A stretch of DNA of 43,484 bases from Acidobacteriota bacterium (GTDB lineage: Bacteria > Acidobacteriota > Vicinamibacteria > Vicinamibacterales > UBA8438): positions 1 to 43,484 of the forward strand of contig WTFV01000132.1 of assembly GCA_011523845.1 (NCBI GenBank), written 5' to 3'. Made by a program: the position numbers and the translations under genes. Of this stretch, positions 8,502 to 16,657 are shown piece after piece; the first letter of the stretch is position 1; every line of letters starts with the position of its first letter. The notes under the pieces were generated by a model. That model did no database searches and was not told where the DNA came from. It saw nothing but the letters and a program-made list of their open reading frames with translations.

Positions 8502-8743
8502 GGCTGTTCCTCCCGTCGGAGTACGTCCGCAGGTCTCAGCACCTGCAGGGCGAACGTCTTCGCCGCCTTCTGAAAGTGGTGCAGGTTGAACGTGATCAGC
8601 AGGTCCGCCTGTCCGTTCACTGCCGTTTCCACCACCATGTCGTCCCGTGGGTCCGACAGCGTCGGACGCCACACGTAGGACAGTCTGACGGGCTCTGCGA
8701 CTTTCGCTATCGCATCGAGCAGTGCCTCGACGTCACCGGCCGA
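8498..8743 (-). pseudogene. N-terminally truncated PIN-domain toxin (COG1569-like)
   Basis: The frame encodes the C-terminal half of a COG1569-type PIN toxin: EALLDAIAKVAEPVRLSY, then LSDPRDDMVVETAVNGQADL and LITFNLHHF, a highly characteristic run carrying the second acidic cluster. The expected first 60-70 residues, which start with a VLDTNV-like strand and the first catalytic Asp, are absent. Upstream of 8743 the frame runs into the promoter and signal-peptide region of the oppositely oriented gene at 8781, with no valid start codon near the homology boundary. An in-frame ATG at 8782 would give unrelated N-terminal residues. With half of the active site gone it should be inactive as an RNase. 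Confidence 0.75.
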
Positions 8744-8746
8744 GAT

Positions 8747-8752
8747 TACAAT
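8747..8752 (+). promoter_or_regulatory. predicted -10 box TACAAT
   Basis: TACAAT lies 28 nt before the ATG at 8781, with GGAGGAGG between. It lies exactly at the truncation point of the opposite-strand PIN remnant, so arrival of this gene's promoter and the loss of the toxin N-terminus may be one rearrangement. Confidence 0.5.
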
Positions 8753-8780
8753 GAGGATGCCTGCGTGGAGGAGGCGCACC

Positions 8781-9587
8781 ATGAAGAAGTCATGCGCAAC
8801 CAGCCTGTTCGCCGTCGCTGTCGCGGCGCTCGTCGGGATCTCCGGATACACAACCGTCGGCGCCGCGCCCGCGGCGGCGCAGCAGGCCGACGTGCCGGCC
8901 CTGCCGTCGCCCGACCTGTACGCCGGCTCACCGTATCTGCGCGAGCTGCGCAACGCGCTGGTCTACGGCGAGATCTGGGAACGCCCCTACCTGTCGAAGC
9001 GCGACCGGAGCCTGATCACGATCGCCGTCCTGCAGGCCCTGGCCCGTGAAGAGCTGGCGATCCACATTCCGCGCGGCCTGGACAACGGGCTGACGCCGGA
9101 GGAGATCTCCGAGATCATCCTGCACGTCACCTTCTACGCGGGGTGGCCGACCGGGGTGCAGGCGTCCCTGACGGCGGCCGAGGCGTTCGAGGAACGAGGC
9201 ATCACGCTCGGCGACCTGCCGCGCGCGCCGGCGCTGGAGGAAGCCGTCACTACCCCGGGCGGCCTGAGCGACGCCTACGCCGCGGTCCCGCGTCTCGGGG
9301 CGCTGCGCAACAGCCTGCTGTACGGTGACATCTGGGAACGGCCGCTGCTGTCGAAGCGGGACCGGAGCCTCGTCACCGTCGCGGTGAACCAGGCGCTCTA
9401 CGTCACCAACGAGCTGCGGCTGCACATCGACCGCGCCCTCGACCAGAACGGCGTCACCCCGCAGGAGCTGTCCGAGGTGGTCCTGCACGTCACGTTCTAC
9501 GCCGGCTGGCCGGCCGCAGTGAACGCGGGGCGTCTGCTGACCCCGGCTCTGCGGGCGCGTGACGTGGATCTGGCGGACCTGCAGTAG
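8781..9587 (+). CDS. secreted protein with two carboxymuconolactone-decarboxylase (CMD) domains
   Basis: A 268-aa protein with a signal peptide (SLFAVAVAALVGISGYTTVGAAPAAAQ), then two tandem copies of one CMD/AhpD-fold unit. Copy 1 reads IWERPYLSKRDRSLITIAVL...EELAIHIPRGLDNGLTPEEISEIILHVTFYAGWP and copy 2 IWERPLLSKRDRSLVTVAVN...ELRLHIDRALDQNGVTPQELSEVVLHVTFYAGWP. Known family members include gamma-carboxymuconolactone decarboxylase and AhpD peroxidases. The CxxC of AhpD is absent here, so a disulfide-reductase role is unlikely. Export to the periplasm is unusual for the decarboxylase but common in environmental paralogues of unknown function. The start is chosen over 8751 because GGAGGAGG lies 7 nt upstream of 8781. 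Confidence 0.85.
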   Translation: MKKSCATSLFAVAVAALVGISGYTTVGAAPAAAQQADVPALPSPDLYAGSPYLRELRNALVYGEIWERPYLSKRDRSLITIAVLQALAREELAIHIPRGLDNGLTPEEISEIILHVTFYAGWPTGVQASLTAAEAFEERGITLGDLPRAPALEEAVTTPGGLSDAYAAVPRLGALRNSLLYGDIWERPLLSKRDRSLVTVAVNQALYVTNELRLHIDRALDQNGVTPQELSEVVLHVTFYAGWPAAVNAGRLLTPALRARDVDLADLQ

Positions 9588-9619
9588 TGTCGGCGCCCGG
9601 CTGATGGAGCAGGGCGAGG

Positions 9620-9625
9620 TATAGT
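9620..9625 (+). promoter_or_regulatory. predicted -10 box TATAGT of the brnT locus
   Basis: TATAGT ends 11 nt before the ATG at 9637, so the predicted transcript has a leader of about 5 nt at most and no Shine-Dalgarno. Confidence 0.5.
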
Positions 9626-9636
9626 CTCCGTACTGG

Positions 9637-9899
9637 ATGACTTTCGAGTTCGACCATCGGAAGTCCTCTGCAAACCGGAGCAAGCACGGGATCGACTTCG
9701 TCGACGCGCAAGCCATCTGGCGCGACCCGGATCGGATGGAGATTGCCGCCAGGAGCACGGACGAGCCGCGCTGGCAGGTCATCGGCTTGGTCGGGCGTAC
9801 GGTATGGTCGGCCTTATCACCTATCGCCATGAACGGATTCGCATCATCTCGGTCCGGCGGGCGCGGTCGGAAGAGAGAGCAAGGTACTTCGATCTCTGA
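9637..9899 (+). pseudogene. brnT: BrnT-family toxin, inactivated by a 1-nt frameshift
   Basis: The frame from 9637 reads as a BrnT (RelE-fold ribonuclease): FEFDHRKSSANRSKHGIDF, WRDPDRMEI, TDEPRWQVIGLVGRTVWSA. The family then expects V/L-ITYR-ERIRIISVRRAR. That continuation, LITYRHERIRIISVRR ARSEERARYFDL then stop at 9897-9899, is present in the -1 frame. One nucleotide is therefore missing near 9811-9816. In the existing frame the protein runs on out of family into the antitoxin gene. The lost part is the C-terminal strand and helix that carry catalytic basic residues, so the toxin should be dead unless the frame is restored by slippage. A sequencing or assembly error is the main alternative. 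Confidence 0.8.
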
Positions 9900-9918
9900 G
9901 AAGTCGAGCGCGGCTCGA

Positions 9919-10140
9919 TTGGACGAGCTTCACGACGCTGGCGCCGACATGACGCCACACCTGGATCTCGACCGCGCGAGACGGCCTGGTCGCGAAACGC
10001 GGCGCGTCAACGTCGATTTCCCGGTCGACTTGCTCAGTGAGATCGACCGGGAAGCGCGCAAACTGGGGGTGACGCGACAGGCATTCATCAAGCTGCGTCT
10101 TGCCGACACGCTGTCCTCGCATCGGAGTGACCGGCGGTGA
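9919..10140 (+). CDS. brnA: BrnA-like antitoxin (CopG/RHH type)
   Basis: This encodes LDELHDAGADMTPHLDLD followed by RARRPGRETRRVNVDFP and LLSEIDREARKLGVTRQAFI, the conserved core of antitoxins paired with BrnT: an acidic toxin-binding N-terminus and a ribbon-helix-helix DNA-binding C-terminus. The start is uncertain. TTG at 9919 keeps most of the conserved N-terminus; ATG at 9949 gives a shorter protein; in the frame produced by the toxin frameshift the reading frame is open back to 9637. The gene lies 19 nt after the ancestral BrnT stop. The next gene's GTG at 10137 overlaps its stop (GTGA). It appears intact although its toxin is not. Confidence 0.7.
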   Translation: MDELHDAGADMTPHLDLDRARRPGRETRRVNVDFPVDLLSEIDREARKLGVTRQAFIKLRLADTLSSHRSDRR

Positions 10141-12230
10141 GAACAGGCATGCCGAACGCAGTTCCTGGGGCAAGGAGCGCGGGTCGAATCAGGCGGAACA
10201 AGGCGATACCGGCCCGGATACTCTTCGTCGCCTGGCTTGCGGCGGCCCCGGCTTTCGCCCAGCAGGGGGCCTCCGGCGGCGAGTGGCGCTCCTACGCGGC
10301 GGATGCCTGGGGCACGAAGTACTCGCCGCTCGACCAGATCGACGGCGACAACTTCGGAAATCTCGAGCTGGCGTGGCGCTGGCGCACCGCGGACTCCCAC
10401 CTGCCGGTCGAGGACGAGCAGGGCGTCTCTCTCGTACCGTCAGAGACCGTCTTCGAGCGGCTGCGCGCGGCGAATCCGGATCTCTGGGTGACGCGGCCGG
10501 GCATCGCCCGCCTGTCGGCGACGCCGCTGATGGTCGACGGCGTGTTGTACCTGGCCACGCCGCTGTACCAGGCGGCGGCGATCGATGCCCGCACCGGGGA
10601 GACGCTCTGGGTCCACAACCCACGCGTCTACGAGTCCGGCAGCCCGCCGCTGCCGTCTCCCTGGAACCATCGCGGCGTGGCTTACTGGGAGGACGGCGAC
10701 GAAGCGCGGATCATCTGGGGGACCGGCGACGGCTACCTGACGGCGGTCGACGCCCGCACCGGACTCCTTGCCGCGGATTTCGGCGACAACGGGCGCGTCA
10801 GCCTGGAGGACGGCATCCCGCGGGCGCGCGAGAACCCGAGCCGGCTTCCGCCGCCGTCCCGCTCGCCGCCGCTGGTGGTCGGCGACACCATCGTCGTCGG
10901 CTCGTCCGTGCACGACTTCCTCCTCAGGAGGGAGAACGCGCCGGGCTTCGCGCGCGCCTACGACGCGCGCACGGGCCGGCACAAGTGGGACTTCCACACC
11001 GTGCCGCAGAGCGCCGACGAGTTCGGCTCCGACACCTGGCTGAACGAGGCGTGGCGCTACTCCGGGAACACGAACGTCTGGGGCAACATCGCGGCGGACC
11101 CGGAGCTCGGCTACGTCTACCTGCCGACCAGCACGCCGACGTCGGATTACTACGGCGGGCATCGGATCGGGGACAACCTCTTCGCCGAGAGCCTCATCTG
11201 CGTCGACCTCGACACCGGCCAGCGCGTCTGGCACTTCCAGATGGTCCACCACGGCGTCTGGGACTACGACAATCCGACCGGTCCCAACCTGCTCGACATC
11301 ACCGTCGACGGACGCCGTGTGAAGGCGCTGGCCCAGGTCACGAAGCAGGGATTCGTGTATGCGTTCGACCGGGTGACCGGAGAGCCGATCTGGCCGATAG
11401 AGGAACGGCCCGTGGCAACCGACACGGACCTGGAAGGAGAGGTGCTCTCGCCGACGCAGCCGTTTCCGACGCGGCCGGCGCCTTTCGAGTACCAGGGGGC
11501 CGCCCTCGGCGATCTGATCGACTTCACGCCGCAGGTCCGGCAGATGGCGCTGGAGGCGGTGGAGGGATTCCGCCTGGGTCCCCTGTACACGCCGCTTTCT
11601 CTCAACGGCACGATCTTCCGCCCGAGCGCCGGCGGTGGTGCGAGCTGGGGCGGCGGCGCCGTCGACCCGGAGACCGGGATTCTGTACATCCCGTCGCGCA
11701 ACGCCCACTCGGTCATGCGGTTCCGCGAGCGGGAGCCGGGCGAGGAATCGAACCTGCGCTACATCCTCAGCCGCGGCGGGGCGCCGTTCATCGACGGCGG
11801 CAATTCGCGGCGGACGCCGGTGATGCCGCAGGGCCTGCCCCTGTGGAAGCCGCCCTACTCGCGCATGACCGCCATCGACATGAACACGGGGGAGCACGTC
11901 TGGATGACGCCCCTCGGCAACGGCGACCGCATCCGCAACCATCCACTGCTGCGGCACCTCGATCTGCCGCCGCTGGGCGGAGACAGCGGCCGCAACGGGC
12001 CGCTGGTGACGAAGACGCTGCTCTTCTACACGTTGACGGCGGGGGGCAAGGACGACGGGCCGCAGCTCGTCGCCTACGACAAGGCGACCGGCGAAGCGCT
12101 GGCGGCCATCGATCTGCCGGGCGGGGCCATCGGCACGCCGATGACCTACCTGCTCGACGGCCGGCAGTACGTCGCGCTCACCGTCGGCGGAGAGGCGCCC
12201 TCGCTGGTCGCGTTCAAGCTGCCGTCGTGA
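10137..12230 (+). CDS. PQQ-dependent glucose/quinate-type dehydrogenase, secreted
   Basis: A 697-aa soluble quinoprotein of the glucose/quinate dehydrogenase branch, lacking the five N-terminal membrane helices of Gcd. A basic start, then a signal peptide (ILFVAWLAAAPAFAQ), then YAADAWGTKYSPLDQIDGDN, the usual N-terminal propeller strand. Blade motifs include AIDARTGETLW, AVDARTGLL, CVDLDTGQRVW, AFDRVTGEPIW and AIDMNTGEHVW. HHGVWDYDNPTGPNLLDI is the signature around the catalytic Asp, and DLPGGAIGTPMTYLLDGRQYVA closes the propeller. GTG at 10137 overlaps the brnA stop; ATG at 10149 is the alternative. With the enzyme at 465 and the FAD enzyme at 19011 it points to periplasmic oxidation of sugars or alcohols. 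The exact substrate is not readable. Confidence 0.9.
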   Translation: MRTGMPNAVPGARSAGRIRRNKAIPARILFVAWLAAAPAFAQQGASGGEWRSYAADAWGTKYSPLDQIDGDNFGNLELAWRWRTADSHLPVEDEQGVSLVPSETVFERLRAANPDLWVTRPGIARLSATPLMVDGVLYLATPLYQAAAIDARTGETLWVHNPRVYESGSPPLPSPWNHRGVAYWEDGDEARIIWGTGDGYLTAVDARTGLLAADFGDNGRVSLEDGIPRARENPSRLPPPSRSPPLVVGDTIVVGSSVHDFLLRRENAPGFARAYDARTGRHKWDFHTVPQSADEFGSDTWLNEAWRYSGNTNVWGNIAADPELGYVYLPTSTPTSDYYGGHRIGDNLFAESLICVDLDTGQRVWHFQMVHHGVWDYDNPTGPNLLDITVDGRRVKALAQVTKQGFVYAFDRVTGEPIWPIEERPVATDTDLEGEVLSPTQPFPTRPAPFEYQGAALGDLIDFTPQVRQMALEAVEGFRLGPLYTPLSLNGTIFRPSAGGGASWGGGAVDPETGILYIPSRNAHSVMRFREREPGEESNLRYILSRGGAPFIDGGNSRRTPVMPQGLPLWKPPYSRMTAIDMNTGEHVWMTPLGNGDRIRNHPLLRHLDLPPLGGDSGRNGPLVTKTLLFYTLTAGGKDDGPQLVAYDKATGEALAAIDLPGGAIGTPMTYLLDGRQYVALTVGGEAPSLVAFKLPS

Positions 12231-12306
12231 TCGGCGCCCAGGGGTTCCCGGCTGTTTCCAGTCGGCGGAGCGCGTCCGCGGGTCCGAGCAGGTGCAGGGC
12301 GAACGC

Positions 12307-12312
12307 TATACT
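12307..12312 (+). promoter_or_regulatory. -10 box TATACT exactly 6 nt before the start codon
   Basis: TATACT, then GCGCCG, then ATG at 12319. With a start site 7 nt after the box the mRNA would begin at the A of the start codon, that is, leaderless. No Shine-Dalgarno is present. Confidence 0.6.
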
Positions 12313-12318
12313 GCGCCG

Positions 12319-12714
12319 ATGCCGCTGCCGGACGGCCTGACACGGCTCCTGCGCTCGGTGGCCGAGCGCGACCCCGCGGTTTGCGCGCTCTACGCATTCG
12401 GTTCGCGGGTCGACGGTACCGCGCGCCCGGACTCGGATCTGGACATCGGCGTACTCTACGGTTCGCCGCAGACGCTCGAGAAGACGCTCGCTCTGGAAGA
12501 AGCCCTGCACCGGGAGACCGGCGCGCCGGTCGACCTGGTCGACGCGGCGCGGGTCAGCCCGTTTCTGGCGCTGGCCGTCGTGCGGGGAGACCGTTTCTTC
12601 GCCCGGCGCGAGGTCGAGGCCGACCGTTTCGATCTGTACGTCCTGCGACGGTCGGGCGACCTGCTGCCGTTCGAGCGGGCGCGCCGCGCGCTGGCGCTCG
12701 CACCCGGACCATGA
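12319..12714 (+). CDS. mntA: MntA-like nucleotidyltransferase antitoxin
   Basis: A 131-aa minimal nucleotidyltransferase. The catalytic signature is intact: ALYAFGSRVDGTARPDSDLD gives Gly28-Ser29 and Asp40/Asp42, followed by IGVLYG. In type VII toxin-antitoxin systems MntA adds AMP to a tyrosine of HepT and so neutralises it. The start at 12319 follows the 6-nt-spaced -10 box; an in-frame ATG at 12292 lies upstream of that box. Its stop overlaps the ATG of a HepT frame (ATGA at 12711). That hepT is internally deleted, so this enzyme has lost its local target. A second MntA-HepT pair, apparently intact, lies at 33043-33962 and could in principle be modified in trans. Confidence 0.8.
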   Translation: MPLPDGLTRLLRSVAERDPAVCALYAFGSRVDGTARPDSDLDIGVLYGSPQTLEKTLALEEALHRETGAPVDLVDAARVSPFLALAVVRGDRFFARREVEADRFDLYVLRRSGDLLPFERARRALALAPGP

Positions 12715-12859
12715 CGCCGGGACGCGTCAACCGCGCGGTCGTTGCCGAGCGCGTCCTCCTGATCCGGCGTCAGGACGGCTCGGCGACGTCGAGGAGACAA
12801 TCGCGGCCGTCGCGACCTGGATGGCCGGACATCCGGACCGCGTGGCGGACGAAGAATGA
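12711..12859 (+). pseudogene. hepT: HepT toxin remnant with a large internal deletion
   Basis: The frame begins correctly, MTPGRVNRAVVAERVLLIRR, then within about ten codons leaves the family. The family's C-terminus is present in a different frame at 12779-12859: LGDVEETIAAVATWMAG then HPDRVADEE and stop. HepT proteins are normally about 130-145 aa. Here only about 20 N-terminal and 26 C-terminal residues remain, with the junction near 12771-12779. The lost segment contains the RX4HXY active site, so the toxin is dead. The ATG still overlaps the MntA stop, preserving the operon geometry. Confidence 0.75.
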
Positions 12860-12943
12860 GGCGCTTGCGTTTCGTAGCGCCCGCGTCTACTGTGAGGCGG
12901 ATCAGAGCGTCGGCCGTCGCCGGCGCGGGGAGGGCGGATAAAG

Positions 12944-13942
12944 ATGCTCAGGAGATCTCTTGCGGCGCTCTTCGTGCTGACCGTCGCGCTCGCGCTCGCG
13001 GCGCCGCCGGTCCTGGCGCAGGCGGGAGACCGCACGATGCCGATGCGGACCCCGGACGGACAGCCGGACGTGTCCGGCACCTTCACGTTCCGCACCCTGA
13101 CGCCGTTCCAGCGTCCCGCGCAGTTCGAGGGACGCGAGCGGCTGGACCCGGAGGAGGCGGCCGCGTTCGAGGCATCCGAGCGCGTGCGGCTGAACCGCGA
13201 CCTCTTCGATCCCGAGAGGGGGGCCGCCGGCTACCGGCCGCGCTCGGAGGGAGGCGTGCTCTCCTACAACGAGTTCTGGTACGAGCGGGGCATCGAGCTG
13301 ACCTCCGACAAGCGGACGTCGCTCATCGTCGACCCGCCCGACGGCCGGCTGCCTCCCATGACCGAGGCCGCCGTCCTGGCCAGGGCGGAGCGCCGCGCCT
13401 ACCAGGAACTGCACCGCTACGACTCGTACGAGAACCGCAGCCTCGCCGACCGCTGCATCATGGGCTTCAATTCCGGTCCGCCCATGCGGTCGAGCGCCTA
13501 CAACAACAACGTGATGATCTTCCAGACGCCGGGCTACGTGACCATCCTCAACGAGATGGTGCACAACGCCCGCGTCATCCCGATCGACAGCGAGGTCGCG
13601 AAGCCGCCGTTCCCGCAGTTCGCCGGCGTGTCCCGCGCCCACTGGGAGGGGGAGACCCTGGTCATCGAGACCACGCAGTTCCGGGGCGGCCAGAGCGGCG
13701 GCACCGGGCCGAACATGCATCTCGTCGAGCGCCTGACGCGTATCGATCCGGACACCGTCGCCTACGAGTTCACCGTCACGGACCCGACCGTCTACACGGC
13801 GCCGTACACGGTGATGATGCCGTTCCGCAGGACCGACCAGGACCTCTTCGAGTACGCCTGTCACGAGGGAAACTACGGGCTGACCGGCATTCTCGCCGGG
13901 GCGCGGCGTCTCGAGAGCCTGGGCCGCGAGCTGCGCCCGTGA
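12944..13942 (+). CDS. secreted protein of unnamed TPDGQPD family, copy 1
   Basis: A 332-aa exported protein with a signal peptide (LAALFVLTVALALAAPPVLAQ). The mature part starts with MRTPDGQPDVSGTFTFRTLTP and contains RTSLIVDPPDGRLPPMT, RCIMGFNSGPPM, HWEGETLVIETTQF and ACHEGNYGLTGILAGAR. The same block order recurs in the gene at 17000. Between the blocks the protein is beta-rich. The conserved ACHEGNYG near the C-terminus and the paired Cys of RCIMG suggest a disulfide or a metal site. I know such proteins as hypothetical in Acidobacteriota and related phyla, without an assigned activity. A GGGAGGGCGG ribosome-binding site precedes the ATG at 12944. Confidence 0.8.
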   Translation: MLRRSLAALFVLTVALALAAPPVLAQAGDRTMPMRTPDGQPDVSGTFTFRTLTPFQRPAQFEGRERLDPEEAAAFEASERVRLNRDLFDPERGAAGYRPRSEGGVLSYNEFWYERGIELTSDKRTSLIVDPPDGRLPPMTEAAVLARAERRAYQELHRYDSYENRSLADRCIMGFNSGPPMRSSAYNNNVMIFQTPGYVTILNEMVHNARVIPIDSEVAKPPFPQFAGVSRAHWEGETLVIETTQFRGGQSGGTGPNMHLVERLTRIDPDTVAYEFTVTDPTVYTAPYTVMMPFRRTDQDLFEYACHEGNYGLTGILAGARRLESLGRELRP

Positions 13943-14152
13943 CCTTTCGAGCGGGCGTCGCTGGCGGGCATCCGTGCTGCGGTGATCGAACGGGCCGGCC
14001 GACTGTGGAGCGGTTGGATTGAGGAAGTACCCGGAGTCAACTGTCAGGAAGGTCCGGAGGCCGAGCTTGGGGACACCCCGAGCGCAACCCGTCGGGAAGC
14101 CGGCCCTTGCTTTCGACCGAGGGGAGGCGCGGGAAGGGGCGGGAGGACGGAC

Positions 14153-15217
14153 GTGAAGACGATGCGAGCGTTCACGGGCGCTGCGGTTGCGGTCATGGTT
14201 TTCGGGACTGCCGCGGCCGGCGCCCAGACGGCGGATCCCGGCGTACGCGTCGAGCGCCTGCTGGACGGACCGATCATCACGCCCGACCTGCACCCGAGCA
14301 TCGGGGTGAACATCCAGGGCCCGTCCCTCATCGAGGTTCCTGATTGGGTGGAGGACCGACTGGGCAGGTACTACCTGTACTTCGCCGATCACAAGGGGCT
14401 CTACATCCGGCTGGCGTACGCAGACAACCTGCTCGGACCCTGGACCGTCCATCCGCCGGGCAGCCTGCAGATCGCCGATTCGTACTTCCTGACCGAGCCG
14501 CCGGAGGTCCCGCCGGACGTGGCGGCGCGCCTGCGCGCGTCGCAGGAGCGGCGCGGCGTGCCGATGTCGCACGACGGTCTGTTCGAGGCGACGACGCCGC
14601 ACATCGCCTCGCCGGACGTGCACGTCGACGACGCCGACCGGCGCATCGTCATGTACTTCCACGGCCTCGACGACGTGAGCACGCAGACGACGCGGGTGGC
14701 GACCTCTCCCGACGGCATCCATTTCGAGACGCGGCCCGAACGTCTCGGCCGGACCTACATGCGCGTGTTCGCACACGACGGCTACACCTACGCCCTGTCG
14801 ATGCCGGGGCAGTTCTACCGCTCGCGCGACCCGCTGGGCAGCTTCGAGCAGGGACCGCTGCGGTTCAATCCGGACATGCGCCACCTGGCGCTGCTGAAGC
14901 GGGACGACACGCTGTACGTCTTCTGGACACAGGTCGGCGAGGCGCCGGAGCACATCAAGTTGAGCACGATCGACCTCTCGGGCGACTGGATGAGCTGGAA
15001 GGAGACTCCGGGTGTCGAGGTGCTGCGGCCCGAGTTCGATTGGGAGGGGGCCGACGCGCCGCTGGAGCCGTCCGTGCGGAGCACCGCCTACGGGCACGTC
15101 AACCAGCTCCGCGATCCGGCGATCTTCGAGGATGCGGACAGCGGGCGCATCTTCCTGCTGTACGCCGTGGCGGGCGAGAGCGGGATCGCGATCGCGGAGG
15201 TCCACCTCGACGAGTAG
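14153..15217 (+). CDS. secreted five-bladed beta-propeller protein (GH43/32-like fold)
   Basis: A 354-aa protein. The GTG at 14153 follows GGGAGGACGG and precedes a signal peptide (AFTGAAVAVMVFGTAAAGAQ); ATG at 14162 is the alternative. Blade-like repeats read YYLYFADHKGLYIRLAYADN, LGPWTVHPPG, RIVMYFHGLDD, TRVATSPDGIHF, FYRSRDPLGSF, DTLYVFWTQVG and RDPAIFEDADSGRIFLLYAV. The pattern 'displayed data, then RDPAIF-D' is that of glycosidase-clan five-bladed propellers (GH32/43/62/68/117/130), and many acidobacterial relatives are annotated that way without biochemistry. Catalytic acids are not assignable with confidence. It stands alone, 210 nt downstream of the 12944 gene and convergent with rhlE. 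Confidence 0.75.
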   Translation: MKTMRAFTGAAVAVMVFGTAAAGAQTADPGVRVERLLDGPIITPDLHPSIGVNIQGPSLIEVPDWVEDRLGRYYLYFADHKGLYIRLAYADNLLGPWTVHPPGSLQIADSYFLTEPPEVPPDVAARLRASQERRGVPMSHDGLFEATTPHIASPDVHVDDADRRIVMYFHGLDDVSTQTTRVATSPDGIHFETRPERLGRTYMRVFAHDGYTYALSMPGQFYRSRDPLGSFEQGPLRFNPDMRHLALLKRDDTLYVFWTQVGEAPEHIKLSTIDLSGDWMSWKETPGVEVLRPEFDWEGADAPLEPSVRSTAYGHVNQLRDPAIFEDADSGRIFLLYAVAGESGIAIAEVHLDE

Positions 15218-15273
15218 CGTCGCGACCGGCGAGCGTGACCGGGAGACCGGTGACCACGCGGACCGGTTCGTGA

Positions 15274-16605
15274 TCAACGAGCCGGCCGCCGCCGTCTCTC
15301 CCGCGCTCGGCTCCGTCCTGCACCCTCGTCGGACCTCGACGAAAACGGTTGGACTGAACCAGGTATTGAAGCTTTGCCGGTTGACGCCGCCCGCCGGGCC
15401 GGTCCGTTTCCGCCGCGACTCGCGTTGCGCCCCTTCGTGCGGGGCGATTGGCGCCGGCGTCCGGGCGAAGCGGCATCGAGCGCAGCGCCGAACCCCGCCA
15501 CCGTCTCGCGCGGGATCGAGCTCCCGACCAGCCGCTCGATGGCGGCCAGTTGCACGCACTCCTCCGGCGCCGCCAGCGAGACCGCGTGCCCGCTGGATCC
15601 GGCCCGGGCGGTGCGGCCGATGCGGTGCACGTAGTCTTCGGGGACGTGCGGCAGGTCGAAGTTGACGACGTGGCTGATCCCCTCGACGTCGATGCCGCGG
15701 GCGGCGATGTCGGTGGCGATCAGCGTGTCGATCCTGCCGTCGCGGAACCCCGCGAGCGCGCGGGTCCGCGCGCTCTGGCTCTTGTCGCCGTGGATGGCGG
15801 CCACCTGCCGGCCGGACTTCTCCAGCCGCCGCGCCAGTTGGTTGGCGCGGGCCTTCGTGCGAGTGAAGACCAGGGTGGGTCCCATCTCCGCGCGGTCGAG
15901 CAGCTTCGTGAGCAGGTCCTTCTTGCCGGTCATGGCGACCGGGTGGACCACCTGCCGGATGGCGCTGACCGGCGTCGCCCGGGGGGTCACCTCGATCACG
16001 GTGGGAGTCTTCGCGGTCCGCCGGATGAGCGCTTCGATCTCTTCCGGCATGGTCGCCGAGAAGAACAGGTTCTGGCGGTCGGCGGGCAGGTTCTCGAGAA
16101 TGCGGCGGATAGCGGGCAGGAATCCCATGTCGAGCATGCGATCCGCTTCGTCGAGGACCAGCGTCGCGACGCGATCGAGCTGCGCGTGCCCCCGCCCGAG
16201 ATGATCGAGCAGCCGTCCGGGAGTGGCGACGAGCAGATCCAGACCGGCGCGCAGCCGGCGCTCCTGCGGTTCCATGCCGACCCCGCCGAAGATGGCGGTG
16301 CTGCGCACGCGCAGGTGGCGGCCGTACTCGCGGGCCGCCTCGGTAATCTGGGCGGCCAGCTCACGCGTCGGGGCAACCACCAGGGCACGCGGGGGGCGCG
16401 ACGGCCGGCCAGCGGCCAGACGCTGCAGGATCGGCAGCAGGAAGGCCGCCGTCTTGCCGGTGCCGGTCTGCGCGCAGGCAATCAGATCCCGGCCGTCGAG
16501 GACCGCCGGAATGGCCCGCGCCTGGATCGGCGTGGCGGTTTCGTAACCCGCGCGGTCGACCGCGCGCAGGAGTTCCGGGCGCAGGCCCAGGTCGGCGAAC
16601 TTCAT
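15274..16605 (-). CDS. rhlE: DEAD-box ATP-dependent RNA helicase RhlE
   Basis: A 443-aa cytoplasmic RNA helicase. All core motifs are present in order: Q motif (TPIQARAIP), AQTGTGKT, APTRELAAQ, ATPGRLLDHL, VLDEADRMLDMGF, FSATMP, LVFTRTK, AATDIAARGIDVEG-like TLIATDIAARGIDVEG, and HRIGRTARAG. The DMGFLPAIRRIL segment is typical of the RhlE subgroup. The last 70 residues are a basic, Arg/Gly/Ser-rich low-complexity tail, as usual for RNA tethering. The start at MKFADLGL (16605) has AGGAGC about 9 nt upstream and fits the family N-terminus; the ATG ten codons earlier does not. It is the only clearly housekeeping gene here. Three 23-bp tandem repeats lie 53-121 bp upstream and may fall in its leader. 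Confidence 0.95.
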   Translation of the reverse strand: MKFADLGLRPELLRAVDRAGYETATPIQARAIPAVLDGRDLIACAQTGTGKTAAFLLPILQRLAAGRPSRPPRALVVAPTRELAAQITEAAREYGRHLRVRSTAIFGGVGMEPQERRLRAGLDLLVATPGRLLDHLGRGHAQLDRVATLVLDEADRMLDMGFLPAIRRILENLPADRQNLFFSATMPEEIEALIRRTAKTPTVIEVTPRATPVSAIRQVVHPVAMTGKKDLLTKLLDRAEMGPTLVFTRTKARANQLARRLEKSGRQVAAIHGDKSQSARTRALAGFRDGRIDTLIATDIAARGIDVEGISHVVNFDLPHVPEDYVHRIGRTARAGSSGHAVSLAAPEECVQLAAIERLVGSSIPRETVAGFGAALDAASPGRRRQSPRTKGRNASRGGNGPARRAASTGKASIPGSVQPFSSRSDEGAGRSRARERRRRPAR

Positions 16606-16657
16606 GCAGATTCGTGCTCCTGGTTCCGCGCTCACCCGGCCGCGGACCGTTACCGGT

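Noticed and set aside
10100..12340. 746-codon frame overlapping the second PQQ enzyme
   Set aside because: Low-complexity Arg/Ala/Gly translation in the wrong frame; the 10137 frame has all quinoprotein motifs.
12902..15559. 885-codon minus-strand frame across 12944-15217
   Set aside because: Shadow of two plus-strand genes with signal peptides; spans an intergenic region that would not be coding.
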